DNA of 64,000 bases from Hyperoodon ampullatus (GCA_949752795.1 OX457071.1:32100800-32164799), one strand, 5' to 3'; shown: positions 11,585 through 23,466, numbered from the stretch's first letter. The notes: a model not told the origin generated them from the sequence alone. Translations and numbers: made by a program.

Positions 11585-12235
11585 TTATATCATTCATTCT
11601 TTTCAACGAGTAATTTTTTGAGCACTTACCATATTGCCCAGACACTGTTTGAAGTACATGGGCTATATCAGTGAACAAAACAGATTAAATCCTTTCCCTG
11701 GTGGAGTTTATGTTATGGTGGCTAGAGGCCCAAAATAAACAAGATAAATATGCAAATTATGTAGTGTGTTAGAAGGTGTTAGAAGGTGATCCATGCTATA
11801 GAAAAAAAAGTAGAAAAGTGTATTGGCTTTGTTGGGGAGGAGTGCAATTTTAAGTAGAGTGGTCAGGGTATTTCCAGTTGGGAAGAGGATCTTTGAACAA
11901 GGACTTGATGCCACGAGTGAACTAGCCACATGAGGGAGAAAAGTGTTCCAGGTAGGGGAACAGATAACACAGAGGACCTAAGGACAGAATGTGAATCTGG
12001 ATGAGGCCAGAGAGTTAACAAGGGGCCCAATCATGTTGCCTTTTTGGCCGTTGTTAGCACATTAGCTTTTACTCTGAGTGACGGGGAGTCATTGGATAAA
12101 TTTAAATAGAGGAGTGAAATGATCTGACTTATTATTTGACTACATCATTTGGGCAACTGCTGAAAATAGACTTTAAGTGGACAAAGGTAAGAGCAGCATG
12201 ACCTCTAGGAGGCTCTTATTACTATACGGGGTTAA
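11585..12235 (-). mobile_element. L2 LINE, 3' part of ORF and 3' UTR
   Basis: In reverse orientation it runs from the 3' UTR (GAGCACTTACCATATTGCCCAG, AGTGAACAAAACAGAT, CCCTGGTGGAGTTTATGTTATGGTGG) into the end of the reverse-transcriptase ORF (GTGGTCAGGGTATTTCC, GTGTTCCAGGTAGGGGAACAG, TTTTACTCTGAGTGACGGGGAGTCATTGGA, GAAATGATCTGACTTA). It is old and heavily mutated, with no open frame. A minor 10-bp direct repeat (GTGTTAGAAG twice) is inside at about 11766-11785. Confidence 0.85.
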
Positions 12236-12444
12236 CTTTATAGAATATAATTATTTTAGGAATTGCAGCTTTGAATTTTATAGCCTAAATTCCATGAATA
12301 CAAATATTTTTATATCAATATATATTTAAAAGGATATTATTTCCAAGAGTCATCTAGTGAAACAATATTTGATCCTCAAAATTTCAAGACCATAAATCAA
12401 ATACATAATTTAATTAGTGTAATGATTTATGTGCACAATATTTT
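12236..12444. other. Unique AT-rich spacer
   Basis: No repeat or exon recognised between the L2 and the following MIR. Confidence 0.3.
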
Positions 12445-12645
12445 ACAGCTTTCCATATTCCTTCACAAGGCAGGAACTTATTTAAACCATGCAAAGACCC
12501 TGTGAGGCTGGAGAGATGATTATCCTCATCTCATCTAAGGTAAAGATACTTTATCAAACTAGTTAGTGGCAGAACCAGGATGGGAATCCAAGTGTTCTTA
12601 CTCCAAGCTCAAAGCTCTTTCCACTCTATCATTTTGCTTCAGACA
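12445..12645 (-). mobile_element. MIR SINE
   Basis: Reversed MIR: CAAAGACCCTGTGAGGCTGG, ATTATCCTCATCTCATCTAAGG, CTAGTTAGTGGCAGAACCAGG, GGGAATCCAAGT, CACTCTATCATTTTGC. Confidence 0.8.
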
Positions 12646-13564
12646 AGTCTGAAATTTGTTATAATAGGACATGACCTACATTAAAATTACTGTTAATGAC
12701 TTTCAAATGAAGGAAATTTTCAGAAGGTATTAAATTGGAGGGGAAGAAGTAGTGTACAGGCAATTAATGAGAAAGAAATAATAAAAATCAATCCTGATAA
12801 CTTTGGTACTTTATTTCCTGACCTCTTACTTTCACTTAAAAGTCATTTATTCAACTACTACTAGAAATTGGAGCTCACTCAAGGTCAAAAGTTATGGTGG
12901 TATGGCTACCAGCCAAAGCTAACTTTCTGTCAAAATTATCTTTAAAAGAGATTAGGCTGAAGGTGTCTTCTGGGTCAAATATAAAGGTATTGCAAAAACC
13001 TTGGGTCAAACACACCTCTTAAAAAATTAAATGATGTGAGATTGTCAAAAATTAGTAAGATCTGTGGAACTCCATTTAAGAAGTTATACTACCATAGATC
13101 ATGATGCTTGCCAGGTTTTTAAGCTTTAAAACTTGTTCCAAATCAAGTTGAAAAACAGTCCAGTTGTTACTTTAAATTTCATTACAACAGCCGTCCTTTC
13201 CCTACCCTATTTGCATCTCAAAACCTCTGAGCAACCCCTCCTATACTTGCTGAACACAAGATATTTCATGATATATGATTTCAAACTCCTTAACAGTTTG
13301 ACCTTGAGTAAAGGTTTGAACTTTGCCCTACATCTCAGGGATTCCACCACCATCATGCAACACTGACCAGTGTTAGAGACCACACTTTCCAGGTTGACCA
13401 GTAGGCCCACTTGGACGGGTCTCACTGTGATTCCAGAGAATTCATTGTTTCTCCATGTTTCCCCTACTTGAGAAGGAAGAGAAGTGTGAGGAACAAAATT
13501 AGAACAGCTGGGATACTAAAAGAGCAGAGTCTCTCTGTAAATAAAATGGACTAATCAACCTAGA
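12646..13564. other. Unique DNA
   Basis: No repeat recognised. Short open frames around 13.1-13.4 kb on both strands have no known domain and no splice context. Confidence 0.3.
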
Positions 13565-13812
13565 TTGAGTGTAAAATAATTTTTATAAAGCTCCTACAAT
13601 CTGTCTGGCACTGGGTTGGATGCTTTCACATTTATTATTTTGTTTATTTTCCTTCAATCCTGTGAGGGGAATGTAAAATATATTTATATTTTATTGATAT
13701 ATAAATTGAGTCTCAGAGAATTTAAGTAACTTCTCTATGAAAAAATATTCTCACTAAAGATTGTTTGACTCCAAATCTCACAGAGCAGATTTTTTTGCCA
13801 TACTGCTGTAAA
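13565..13812 (-). mobile_element. MIR-family SINE (diverged)
   Basis: Reversed MIR/MIR3-like order: GCACTGGGTTGGATGCTTTCACA, CAATCCTGTGAGGGGAATG, TGAGTCTCAGAGAATTTAAGTAAC, then a decayed GACTCCAAATCTCACAGAGCAG and CCATACTGCTG. Confidence 0.65.
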
Positions 13813-13944
13813 GATAATCTAACCCCAGATCTTATGCATAATCCTCTGAGCCCCACTTGCTATTACATCTTTCATATTGAATAGAGATGTGAATGCCTTT
13901 GGGTGCCTGGAGATGCCATGTCCACACGTATTGTAGTTATAGAT

Positions 13945-14010
13945 TAAATTCATTCATTCACTGAACAAATGTCTATTGGATTGAGGACAGCTCAGTCAAT
14001 ATAAATTGTG
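13945..14010 (-). mobile_element. L2 3' tail fragment
   Basis: ATTCATTCATTCACTGAACAAATGTC followed by a decayed TATTGGATTGAGGACAGC matches the reversed end of L2. Very short. Confidence 0.5.
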
Positions 14011-15386
14011 GTGAAAACTGAAGTTAATTAGCTGAGATAGATGTATATCCCAGAGCCAAGTGTTATTCAATGACACCTACCTTATACAAGTGTTCTTTGT
14101 ACAAAACCCAAGACTCCATTTGCCATGAAGAGTGATGGCATAGCTAAAAGTCAGAATCCAAGTTGGGAGAAACTCTTTTTTCAGTTTCTAGTTTGGTTAA
14201 ATATAATTACTAAAATGCCATATTATTAAAACAGAAATAAAGCCATAAGAAAAAGTAAAAAGATTATGATATATTCATCCAAGTAAAATATTGATGACTT
14301 CTGAAAGGAACACTGACAGACTATAGGTAAAATCTGATTAGAAAATTAATGTCAGATACATTAGCCAGAGATGATCTCTCCATACTGATTTAAATTACAT
14401 CACTCAAAAGAAGGGCTCCTCCTAAGTGTCAGTGTTCTTTCAGCCATACCGACCTGGATTCAGAGCAATACCTGACATTTGGCTTCGTCCTCCTCCTCAT
14501 TGCCCTGGGGAACCTATTTTTCTTTCCTTCCCTAAAGTCCAAAAGTTTGTTCCCTCAAGATCATTATACTTTCTTCAACTTAAAAAGGAAAAAACTTAAT
14601 TTTTCCCCACTAATTAAAATCATATACCCTAATATGTGTCATTTATGTTATTTTGGAAATACACTATCACTTCTTGACATCAGTCCCTAAGATGTATCTA
14701 GCAGTCAGTAAGACTCTACCTTGTAGAAGTTACACAAAGTGAATTTACAGGAAATATTACAAGATAAAACCTTCCCAATTTCATTTTCCCCTCTTTTACT
14801 TAATATTTGGGGTTAATTTCATGAAGGAAAGAAAGTACACTTGTCCACAAATTGTCAGATGGATGTAGCCTTTCTTAGGTTTGCATGTTAAAATTTGAAA
14901 GCATAATGAGAAGAAAATTGAGATGGGACCAAATGATCTTATGCCTCTCTCCCTCCCTTGTCTCCTCTTCCTCTGTTCTTTTTCTTCCCCTTCATCTCTC
15001 TCCGCTTTTTTCTTCTGTTTATTAACCTCCTACATGAAAAAGGCAATAATGCGAATAGATAAGGTAGAATAAATAGGTATGGCCCCCTAACACCACAATG
15101 TAAAAAAGACATCAACACTGATAAATAAATATGTGGTGATATACATGGTACCCAGCAATGGTCTGAAACAACTGTGCACTATTTCATGAGAATTATGCAC
15201 TGCTCGTGAGTCTAAATCGAGGTGTTTTAACTAAATACAATCCAGTGTTTATCATTGTTCTTTCCATTCATTTCCTTTGCATAACAAATTACATCCTTTG
15301 TTATTCAATTATTCAAAATATTCTGAGAATCAGTTTCTACATATGTGAAATATTGGCATTGGACATGTGGTATCTAAATTTTTTTT
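14011..15386. other. Unique DNA with a pyrimidine-rich patch
   Basis: No gene or clear repeat. Positions about 14946-15015 are CT-rich (CTCTCTCCCTCCCTTGTCTCC...). The block 14380-14580 looks less mutated and less AT-rich than its surroundings, but I cannot assign it. Confidence 0.3.
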
Positions 15387-15573
15387 CAAGGACCTACTGT
15401 ATAGCACAGGCAACTACACTAAATATTTTGTAACAACCTATAAGGGAAAAGAATCTGAAAAATAATATATAGAATATATATATGTATACATATGTGTATA
15501 ACTGAATCACTTTGCTGTACACCTGAAACTAACACAACATTGTAAATCAACTATACTTCAATTAAAAAAAATA
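15387..15573 (+). mobile_element. L1 3' UTR terminal fragment
   Basis: Starts AAGGACCTACTGTATAGCACAGG and ends ATCAACTATACTTCAATTAAAAAAA. The internal TA/TG tract (about 15463-15500) lies where other L1 copies here carry microsatellites. No convincing TSD seen. Confidence 0.9.
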
Positions 15574-17079
15574 AAGTTCTTTTCAGATCTAAAATACTGT
15601 GACAATGAGACATCTCATGAAACATCTGGTGTCCATACATGCTGCTTCTTTTTTGCACTATGCATCCATGTTTCTACTCTCATAAGAATTACCTTTACCC
15701 CCAAATCTTAGGGTGTTTTTCAATTCCTGTTTCCCTGGGAACGACAAGGCATGGAATCTCCCAGCTTTAGGTCTTCCAAATTTCAGAGAAGATACACAGA
15801 ATGCCTAATTCCTGGTCATATTTAATAATATAGAGCCTGAACTCTACTATTAGAGAATCACTGCCACATTTCTCCCCACTGAAGATCATTCATGGAGAGG
15901 TGTGAATTGGGCTTAAAAGATAGGGCAACTTGATCTGATTTTAGCTCCAGGATGGTTTAGGGGCATCTTGCATTTACCCAGTGGGGAAATAGAACAAAAA
16001 ACAAGTTTACAGCTGAGGAGGAGAAGGATGCCTCAAAAGAGATATATAAGAGAGAGAGTTTTATTTAGTTTTCCTTCTATACTATAATATGCTTGATAAA
16101 TCCTTTAAACTTTTAAGCAAATAGCGTATAGCATGGATGATAAAAATCTAACCTTGCCTGTTTCAGCAAAGATTCAAGATACTTTACAAAGATTTCAGAT
16201 TCAGCAAAACACAAAAGGCATTTCAATAAGCATTTTCTCTTAATTGTTAAGCACATGTACCCACAAAATTACATTTATTTTTTGATCATTTAGGCTAATT
16301 TATCAAAATTCACTAATGGAACAACTTTAAAATCTAAGAAGCCTGTGAGTTCATTTTCCCAATACAAATAAAATATCTTCACTTTGAAACTGGAACACGA
16401 TATTTTCCCAAGAAATTAATTCTACATTTAGAAGGTTCTGCAGAAAATGAACTATGGTTTTAATAAGGGTCCTGAAATTCACTGACATGTGACTGTTCCC
16501 ATATTAGAGTACAGCTTACATTCATTAGGTGTGTGACTGAACTTCCTGTTTAATTTTAGGTTAATGAAATAAATACTTTAATATAGCTCTCTATTTTTTC
16601 TAATCCTGATATTTTATGAATGAACAAGGCAGCAATCCAAGTTCTGGGCCTCTCACACAGGGTCAGAAGGCTGGAATTACTTAGCAGACTGTTCATCCCA
16701 CTTTGAGGACAAAGGAAGTTGCACAAAATATTTTGGTAACAACAGAAATACAATGAAGAAGTCTTGTAAGACAAACCACGGTTTTCTCTGCTGAAGGGAC
16801 AATTCACCGTAAAACCCAAGAGGAGGCTATCAAATGGGTGCAGTGGTCTCTTTTGGGGACTTGAGAATGAGTGGCCTCCCTAAGTTATGAGGACAAAGTG
16901 AAATGACACCTTTGCAGTTTCCAACAGCTCAGAAGACTCCACTTTGACATTTCACTTTACCTTGGCCAACAACTGCAATGAAAAATAGCTCAGACACATT
17001 ATAGGATATGCCCTTATGCATGATATTTTGTATCAGATATATCAGTCACATTGCAAAGGACTTAGATCAACTTAAAAAA
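15574..17079. other. Unique AT-rich DNA
   Basis: No exon or datable repeat recognised. A minus-strand open frame at 16556-16819 has no domain and no initiation context worth noting. Confidence 0.3.
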
Positions 17080-17430
17080 AAATAAAACCCAATAGAATGA
17101 TTACAGCCACTGCCTAGAATGACAAGTATTATCAACAAAAATTAATCAGGCGCATCTTTTAGTGAACTCAATTAATAATGTGCAACAACAGGGTCTCTTT
17201 TCTTAAGATGAAAATTAATTAGTGGAGGGAAGGTCACTTGGAGATGCTGACATCACTCATCAGAATGCTCTGGCAGCTCTAATTATTTGTCTTCCAGGCT
17301 TGGGTGATCAGAAATTATTGCAATACCTGAGCAACATTTTGAAAAAGCTTTGTGCATGGCTCTTTTAATTAGACCTGGTATTTGATTAATGCAGTGGAAG
17401 CGTTTAGATCAGCCTCTTATCATTGAGTGA
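17080..17430. promoter_or_regulatory. Candidate conserved enhancer block (TAAT-rich)
   Basis: A repeat-free block with at least six homeodomain-type TAAT cores in about 250 bp (near 17141, 17171, 17213-17222, 17279, 17365 and 17383), an AAGGTCA nuclear-receptor half-site near 17231 and evenly mixed, non-low-complexity sequence between them. It has none of the decay typical of old repeats and encodes no long frame. Composition and motif packing resemble developmental enhancers in gene deserts. Conservation was not tested, so the call is inference. Confidence 0.4.
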
Positions 17431-18390
17431 CTTAGAAGTTTTAGGGAATTATACTGTGTGAGACAGGGTCACTGAAGAGGTTTGGAATCTATACATTTTT
17501 ATTATTAACAGAGTTATAATGTTAAATTAGATTTATCTTTCTCTTTTAAGCACTCCGTTCATTGCCAAGCCAGATAAGGTATGGGATAGAATTTTATGAA
17601 TTCATATTTCAAGATTTTTTTTTTCTTTTTTGCCTCTCCACTAAAATAACCATGCTTGGAGCTTTAGAATTGAACAACTTAATTGGAAAATCTTTAAGGA
17701 CTTCACCTTAAAGTAGGATGTAGGACAACATCTCAAAAGATGAATATAATCATTATGTCAAAACTCAACATTAAGAAAATTCAGTTAGGGTCTTTTGTGT
17801 ACAGATGTTGCAGGCTCATAATGTGAATATAGAGACAAACTATCTTGGGAAAATAGACCAGGAAAAAATGTAACATAGTCAACGTTGATATGAATGTACT
17901 TATTTCATGAGTTGAATAATTGCATTTCTAAATTTTGGAGGTTTAAAAAATACGTGATAAAACTTGTCTATATTAACTATGTAATTGTTTAATATTAGGG
18001 GGATTTTAATGCAATTTACATGGTATTCATAACAATGGTAACTTTAAGCTGATGTTCACATAGTGTATTATATGTCAGCTATGGTTTTGGCTACAGGTTT
18101 CTTCAAAGACCACAGGATGAAGTAGAATTACGGTAAATTTTATAATAACATTTTTATCTGCAGGGGGACATATTCGAATCTTTAAAACTACAAAGTAGCA
18201 AATGTTCACAAGGGGCTGGCAGGGGTATACTTGCTGGGCAAAGGAGGAATAAGTAGCTAATAGACCCCAAATTTGGGTCTTTCAATTTTGCTGCCCACTT
18301 ACTCACTGACCTAATAGTATGGGTATATATACACACACATCTATTTTCAAGAAAATAGCTTATTTTATGTACTTTTTTGATCCAATTAGA
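17431..18390. other. Unique AT-rich DNA
   Basis: No repeat or exon recognised. A short CA-type run (ATATATACACACACAC) lies at about 18324-18340. Confidence 0.3.
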
Positions 18391-18645
18391 GAAGCAGCTT
18401 GGGGTAGTAAAAGGCACTTGGCTTTAGATCAAAGAAACCTGGGGTGAAACCTTGACTTTGTTGTTTAACATCTGTGTGATCATGGGTGAGTTGCTCAATC
18501 TCTCTGGAAATCAGTGTCTTCACCTGTAAATGGAGAACATAGCCCTAATCTCATGGGCAGTTAGGAAAATTAAATGAGATAATGTATTTGGAAATGCTTA
18601 CTATAGTGATCAAAATATTGCAGGAGTTCAGTACATGTTAATTCC
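18391..18645 (+). mobile_element. MIR SINE, nearly full length
   Basis: Plus-orientation MIR in order: GCAGCTTGGGGTAGT, GGCACTTGGCTTTAGATCA, the conserved central core (CATCTGTGTGATCATGGGTGAGTTGC), TCTTCACCTGTAAATGGAGAAC, ATTAAATGAGATAATGTATTTGG, and the decayed L2-like tail. Confidence 0.9.
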
Positions 18646-19374
18646 ATTCACAATCTTGGGCACTAACATTTTGATGTCTTTCAGTTATTTGTAAAAGGGT
18701 CTACCTGGTTTGCATGATTTTCAGTTTAATAAATCAACCTGATGGGCTCTATTTAAAAACAGTAAATATACCCTTAAAATCAACAACTTGAGGATATTTA
18801 TATACCTTAAATATATATCTTATATAATCCAATTAATGATCTATACTGGAATTGTCTGGGTTTTAGAAATAATGAAAAATAAAGTAACTTGTCCTATACT
18901 CACTGGTAAAACATTTTGGATACTTATTTCTACAGATGAATTATGCATGCAAAGGCCAAATGAGGCACACTGATTTATTTTCCCTCTTTTATGCCTTGAT
19001 TTTCAGGCTGTGTGCAAAGCAGTGTATATTTTTTTCTGTCCTGCACTCCCACTGACTATATAATGCTCCTGGGGCTCTTCAAGTGGAGGAGACACGCAGC
19101 TCTGCTCACAGATGGCAGGTTGGCCTGTAAAGCCAAGGTAGTGAGCGGGCATTTGGGAGAAAACATTTTAAAATTAGTGTCAGATGTGGAATTGTTATGC
19201 GGAAGTACAACATCTCCACTCAGATGTCAATTCCATTCACACTTCTATTATAACTCTCAAATCGCCACCATTTAAAAATCTATGAAAACACATCTTAAAA
19301 ACTTCAAATTACAACTACTGTGTAGACATGTAAAATATTGACCCTAGATAACTTAAAAAAATCTAACAAATATT
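18646..19374. other. Unique DNA
   Basis: No clear repeat. A plus open frame at 19012-19275 (87 codons) has no recognised domain. Confidence 0.3.
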
Positions 19375-19500
19375 AATATAGCATTTACTATGTGCCAGGC
19401 ATTATTCTAGGTCCCTAATGAGAAAGAAAACCCAAAATTAGGAACAGCATGCTGTTTCCAGAAGACAACAGAGAGCAATAAATAAGAAAAAAAGTGCCTT
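19375..19500 (-). mobile_element. L2 3' UTR fragment
   Basis: GCATTTACTATGTGCCAGGCATTATTCTAGGTCCC is the reversed L2 tail, followed by decayed L2 sequence. A young SINE is inserted just downstream. Confidence 0.75.
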
Positions 19501-19515
19501 AAAAACATATGTTTG

Positions 19516-19731
19516 CGGCTTCCCTGGTGGCGCAGTGGTTGAGAGTCTGCCTGCTGATGCAGGGGACAGGGGTTCGTGCCCCGGTCCGGGAAGATCCCAC
19601 ATGCTGCGGAGCAGCTGGGCCCGTGAGCCATGGCCACTGGGCCTGCGCGTCCGGAGCCCGTGCTCCGCAACGCGAGAGGCCACAGCAGTGAGAGGCCCGC
19701 GGACCGCAAAAAAAAAAAAAAAAAAAAACCA
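19516..19731 (+). mobile_element. Young CHR SINE with perfect 15-bp TSD
   Basis: Complete element: GGCTTCCCTGGTGGCGCAG head with A-box-like and B-box-like (GGGGTTCGTGCCC) regions derived from a tRNA, the GC-rich body (GGCCCGTGAGCCATGGCC), GAGAGGCCCGCGGACCGC and a 20-nt poly(A). Identical 15-bp flanks AAAAACATATGTTTG at 19501-19515 and 19732-19746 show a recent target-primed insertion. It transcribes by RNA polymerase III if active and is not a tRNA gene. Confidence 0.97.
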
Positions 19732-19746
19732 AAAAACATATGTTTG

Positions 19747-20119
19747 ACAACCTTACATATCAATTGGTATTATGCAGTGTCACCCGCCCCCCAATGATGA
19801 GAAACGTCAAATCATTAGTTGTCATCGAGAGGTTTTCTGTTGTCACCCCCATTCAGATTTTCTGGTTAGAGGACCACTTCCACTGGGAAAAGGTGATGTG
19901 TTATTGGCTGAGTCCAGCCAGTACTGATGCTCTTGTGTACACTTGTAGAGTCCCCAGATATATGGGGACTCTCTCTAGCATCTTCTTCCTTTTGTTCCCA
20001 CTCACTTCCAGATCTACGGGATGGGCTGTGCTCTGCTCTGCTGTGCCCAGTGGAGAAACCAGGGCCATGAGACTTGGAGTCTGGAGAAGTGGCTTAATGT
20101 CCTGCTCCTATCACTAATC
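19747..20119. other. Unique DNA with an open frame of no recognised type
   Basis: A 125-codon plus frame spans 19740-20117. It starts inside the SINE's target-site duplication and shows no domain, so I treat it as chance. Confidence 0.3.
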
Positions 20120-20250
20120 CACATCTTTAAGCTCTTTAAGGTCATATTTAGCTGCGTAATACTAGGGATATGTGTCTATTAGATTGGGAGTTTATCAACA
20201 TCAGCAACTATGTCTAATTCATGTTTGCATCTCTAGTGATAAAGGAAGAA
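20120..20250 (+). mobile_element. L2 3' UTR fragment
   Basis: GATTGGGAGTTTATCAACATCAG and CTATGTCTAATTCATGTTTGCATC correspond to the L2 'activity span and body count' style 3' UTR (GACTGTGAGCTCC...GTGTCTTATTCATC...). Diverged. Confidence 0.5.
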
Positions 20251-21360
20251 GGGTGGGAGATAAAATTTCCCACCCGGGGCAAAGCTTCCTTCTACCTTTC
20301 CTCACCCTGCTTACTTGATGTAGCTCTAACTTCCTATTCAAAGGGCAGATAATTCCCTGTATTATGACAACCAGTACATTTTACTGCTAGAGAAATTAAT
20401 ACAAACAGATCATCAGCCTATGGTACCATGACCAACACCCCATTTCAATGCAGATTGCAACTTCTTTTCAACATTCTTTTAAGTAATTTTCCAAAAATAC
20501 AACCACCAGTTCTTAAAAGTGGGGAACATATTTTGTTAGCCAGCATTTCAGTCATTTTATTATAGAAATCACTTCAGATCCTTGCCAATTCTATGAAATT
20601 TGATTAGCTGCTGAGAGTATGAATTGAAGGTTCTTACTAAACATTGTCAAAGGTAGAAAAGTTGGAAAAGTATTGCATATAAAAGAAGCAAAATATCACT
20701 GAAAAGATAATACACTTATAAGGCTCTAAAGTGAGAATTTTCAGAGTAGTGTTTTAGGGACATTCATGTTGATTGGTTATTCAATGCTGCAAACCCTGGC
20801 TGGCGATGAGAATTTAGACAAGCTGCTTCACCCCCAGTGTCAGGTACCTTATTTATAAACTGAGCATGTGCAGAGAAGAGCTACCTGGGCTCTGCAACTT
20901 GTTGGTTCAAGATGCTAAAAATGGTACTCAAGTCACCTGGAGGGTTGCAAAAATCACAAGTCTTCTCTTACGAGAAAGACTCTCACATCCAAACTGCAAA
21001 GTGAGCTGAGATTTCCTACAGCATCTATTTGTCTATTGCAGGTAAATTGTAAGATCATTCAAAATTCAGTGATGACTTAAAAATATCCTACTTTATTTAC
21101 AAGTGAGTCATCCTTTCCTCCATTCCCTCTAATTGTGTGAATGACAATTAGAAAGAATTTCCCCTAGGATTATTTATCAAACAGATCTACATTTGTCCAC
21201 CTAAATTGCCTGCAAGTTTTAAATACATTATTTAAAGCTGGGTAGACCTGAAGTATTTTCAGATTTGAAGTAAAATATGGTACTTTTGAAAAGATTCTAT
21301 TATCAATTGCTGGAATTTGTATTAATTTATAGCATTTGAAGCAAATTATAATAAACAAGC
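20251..21360. other. Unique DNA with a MIR-like fragment
   Basis: A MIR-like core lies at about 20780-20890 (GACAAGCTGCTTCACCCCCAGTGTCAG, CTTATTTATAAACTGAGC). The rest shows no repeat or exon. Confidence 0.4.
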
Positions 21361-22640
21361 CCTTTACTTCTTAGCATCATACATCTTATTGTCTCCATGA
21401 CCTGATGAGTAACTGATTAAATTAGCAAAACCTTTTTCTGCATTGAGACATGGGGAGTTATTGGCAATAGTATATATCATTTCTTAACAAATTCCTCTGT
21501 GATTTTTCTTAAGCCTGTTCACCTGATTCTATTCAATCAATAGAAAATGTAAGAAAAATATCGCTAGTAAATTCTTATTCTTTCTCGGGACACATCATAG
21601 TTTAACTTGTCAGAAGTCTTTCCATGTATACACAATAAGACATTTCTGTTTGACAAATATAAGGATGCCCAAGTTGTTTTGTCAAATGCATCACCTCAAG
21701 CTATATAGCTAACCATACGCATTTGATCACCTTGCCAACTGTTTTAAATAGAGAAACAAAGGAAACTACACATGTGTATTAAAACTGATTAGCATTGTAC
21801 CCTAAAGCAATTAAATAAATATTAGAAGAAACTCCCACAGCCCTTTGTTGTGCTATATGGGGCTCAGCTGTGCTCTTTCTAACCCTAACTACATCACTTC
21901 AAATTACCAGTAAATTAACAGAGGAACACTTTCAACCTCAGAGCAGATTTGATCCAAATAGTCTTTAAATGCCATTTCTGTTCCTATTAACCTAAAGATC
22001 GGCACAGCAGATATTTTCTTGATGCTGCCCAGCAGTCTAGGGCATTAACGGCGAAGTTGTGACAGCACTTTTCATGATGATTTATGATTCCGTGTTTAAC
22101 TTGATTACGCCAATGCTGACTCTGAATACTATTTCAATTAGTGCACAGAAGGTCACATCACAAATATTCCTCTATAATCTATTCCTATTAACACTAATAC
22201 ACAGAGTAACCAAATCTTTTCACCCTTGTTGATTCACATCATCCATAGCCCTAACTGCAGGCTTGTTTACCCGTTTACTGCTTTGGACACTTCCGAAATG
22301 GTAATTTTCACTCCTTTGAGTATCATTAATAGCTGTACTGTGACATGGGGAATAAAGCATCTCTCTGCTGGCATTTGTGCATTAATGATTATCAAAGTCT
22401 CAGATTTATTAAACAGGAGGTATGCTTTCTAAAATGCCTGTCTAAAGCATTATTTCATGACCAATTACTAAATAAACATACAAAAGATTTTTTAGGGAAA
22501 TGAACCTGGCTTCCGCCTAAAATCAATTTTAGCAACAACTTTCTCTCATTATTGCTCCCTTAACGACTTCAGGGAATTGCTCCTGGATAGATGTAACCAA
22601 TGATAATCCAGTTTCTTTTTTTTTGAATAATTTCTACATC
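21361..22640. promoter_or_regulatory. Candidate conserved non-coding block, best part 21.82-22.64 kb
   Basis: Repeat-free, non-low-complexity sequence with many transcription-factor-like cores: CAATTAGTGC near 22135, AAGGTCACATCA near 22150, ATTAATAGC near 22325, ATTAATGATTATC near 22382, TTTCATGACCAATTA near 22453. There is no open frame beyond 68 codons. The texture is that of long conserved enhancers in gene deserts, and it sits immediately upstream of the CpG/CRE cluster at 22.95 kb. Conservation must be tested; this is inference. Confidence 0.4.
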
Positions 22641-22944
22641 TAACCATTGGGGAAAACAGAGAATATTGGGTCATCATGTTTTTCTTTTCTACCTGAAAAG
22701 TGCTTATCAAACAGTCCCTGTGGTACAAAATTAAGACTACAAAGAGGAGTGGAGTTTTACTGGAAAAAGGTTTTCAATTTGTCCAAAGAGTGAAACCAAC
22801 TGCTAGAGACAAAATCCACACATCGTGTAAACAATTAGTGAGGAATGTTCAAAGACTTTATGTTCAAAGTGCACACAATTTGTATTTTAAGTCGTATGCG
22901 GAGGGAATCTAGACTTAAACTTAATTAACAATAAACCAAGAGGG

Positions 22945-23110
22945 CTTCATCGCAGACATTTAACTGTGCGCGGGGAGGCCGTCGTCCAGCGGAGAGCGTA
23001 GCGGGAACTGGGAGTGCGGGCGCGGAATGTCACAGCGCTCAGTAGGTCCCCAATAACTGCCTTATTAACAACGATGACGTCAGCCTTTCAAAATAGTAAA
23101 GGGCCCCTGT
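22945..23110. promoter_or_regulatory. Isolated CpG cluster with consensus CRE (TGACGTCA)
   Basis: About 13 CpG dinucleotides occur within 130 bp (22951-23080) inside DNA that is otherwise nearly CpG-free. The segment GTGCGCGGGGAGGCCGTCGT is followed by GGAGTGCGGGCGCGG. A perfect palindromic cAMP-response element TGACGTCA lies at 23075-23082, preceded by CCAATAACTGCC. The cluster matches no repeat family I know, unlike the CpG-rich block at 58.5-59.3 kb, which is an L1 5' UTR. CpG persistence suggests a germline-unmethylated element such as a non-coding RNA promoter or an enhancer. Strand and transcript are unknown. Confidence 0.45.
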
Positions 23111-23466
23111 CCCCGTGGCTTGCTTATTCTTGTTTTTAGTGACCTGAAAAACATTTTTTATAACAAGGTATTTACAAAAGAAAAAAAAAAAGCAATAGCA
23201 TTATTTCACAACCCACTATCGCCAGTTCATTGGCAATCCTGCTTTCGGGGATTCTCCAGCAATCAAATATCGTATTCATATTCCTCTCACAGGTGATTTT
23301 ACTGAGTTTCCATGAGATATTCAATAGAAGCTTAGTGCCTATGGGGGCGGGGGGGAAACAGCTTTCCTTTTTTGGTGGGAGAGACTGAATTTGCATGATT
23401 ATGGCAGTTTGTAAAAGTCAAAACAACTGGTAGAATTTGTAAAAATATAAACTGCTGTGGAATTCT
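23111..23466. other. Unique DNA
   Basis: An A-rich run (about 23177-23192) and a G-rich run GGGGGCGGGGGGG (about 23343-23356) are present. No exon or repeat assigned. Confidence 0.3.

Noticed and set aside
19509..19750. Several overlapping frames of 60-118 codons and a tRNA-like promoter
   Set aside because: All fall in a CHR SINE. The A/B boxes are relics of its tRNA ancestor, not a functional tRNA gene. The same applies at 26.6, 51.1, 52.1, 54.6 and 59.7 kb.
19740..20117. 125-codon plus frame
   Set aside because: Starts inside the SINE target-site duplication and has no domain or conserved motif.
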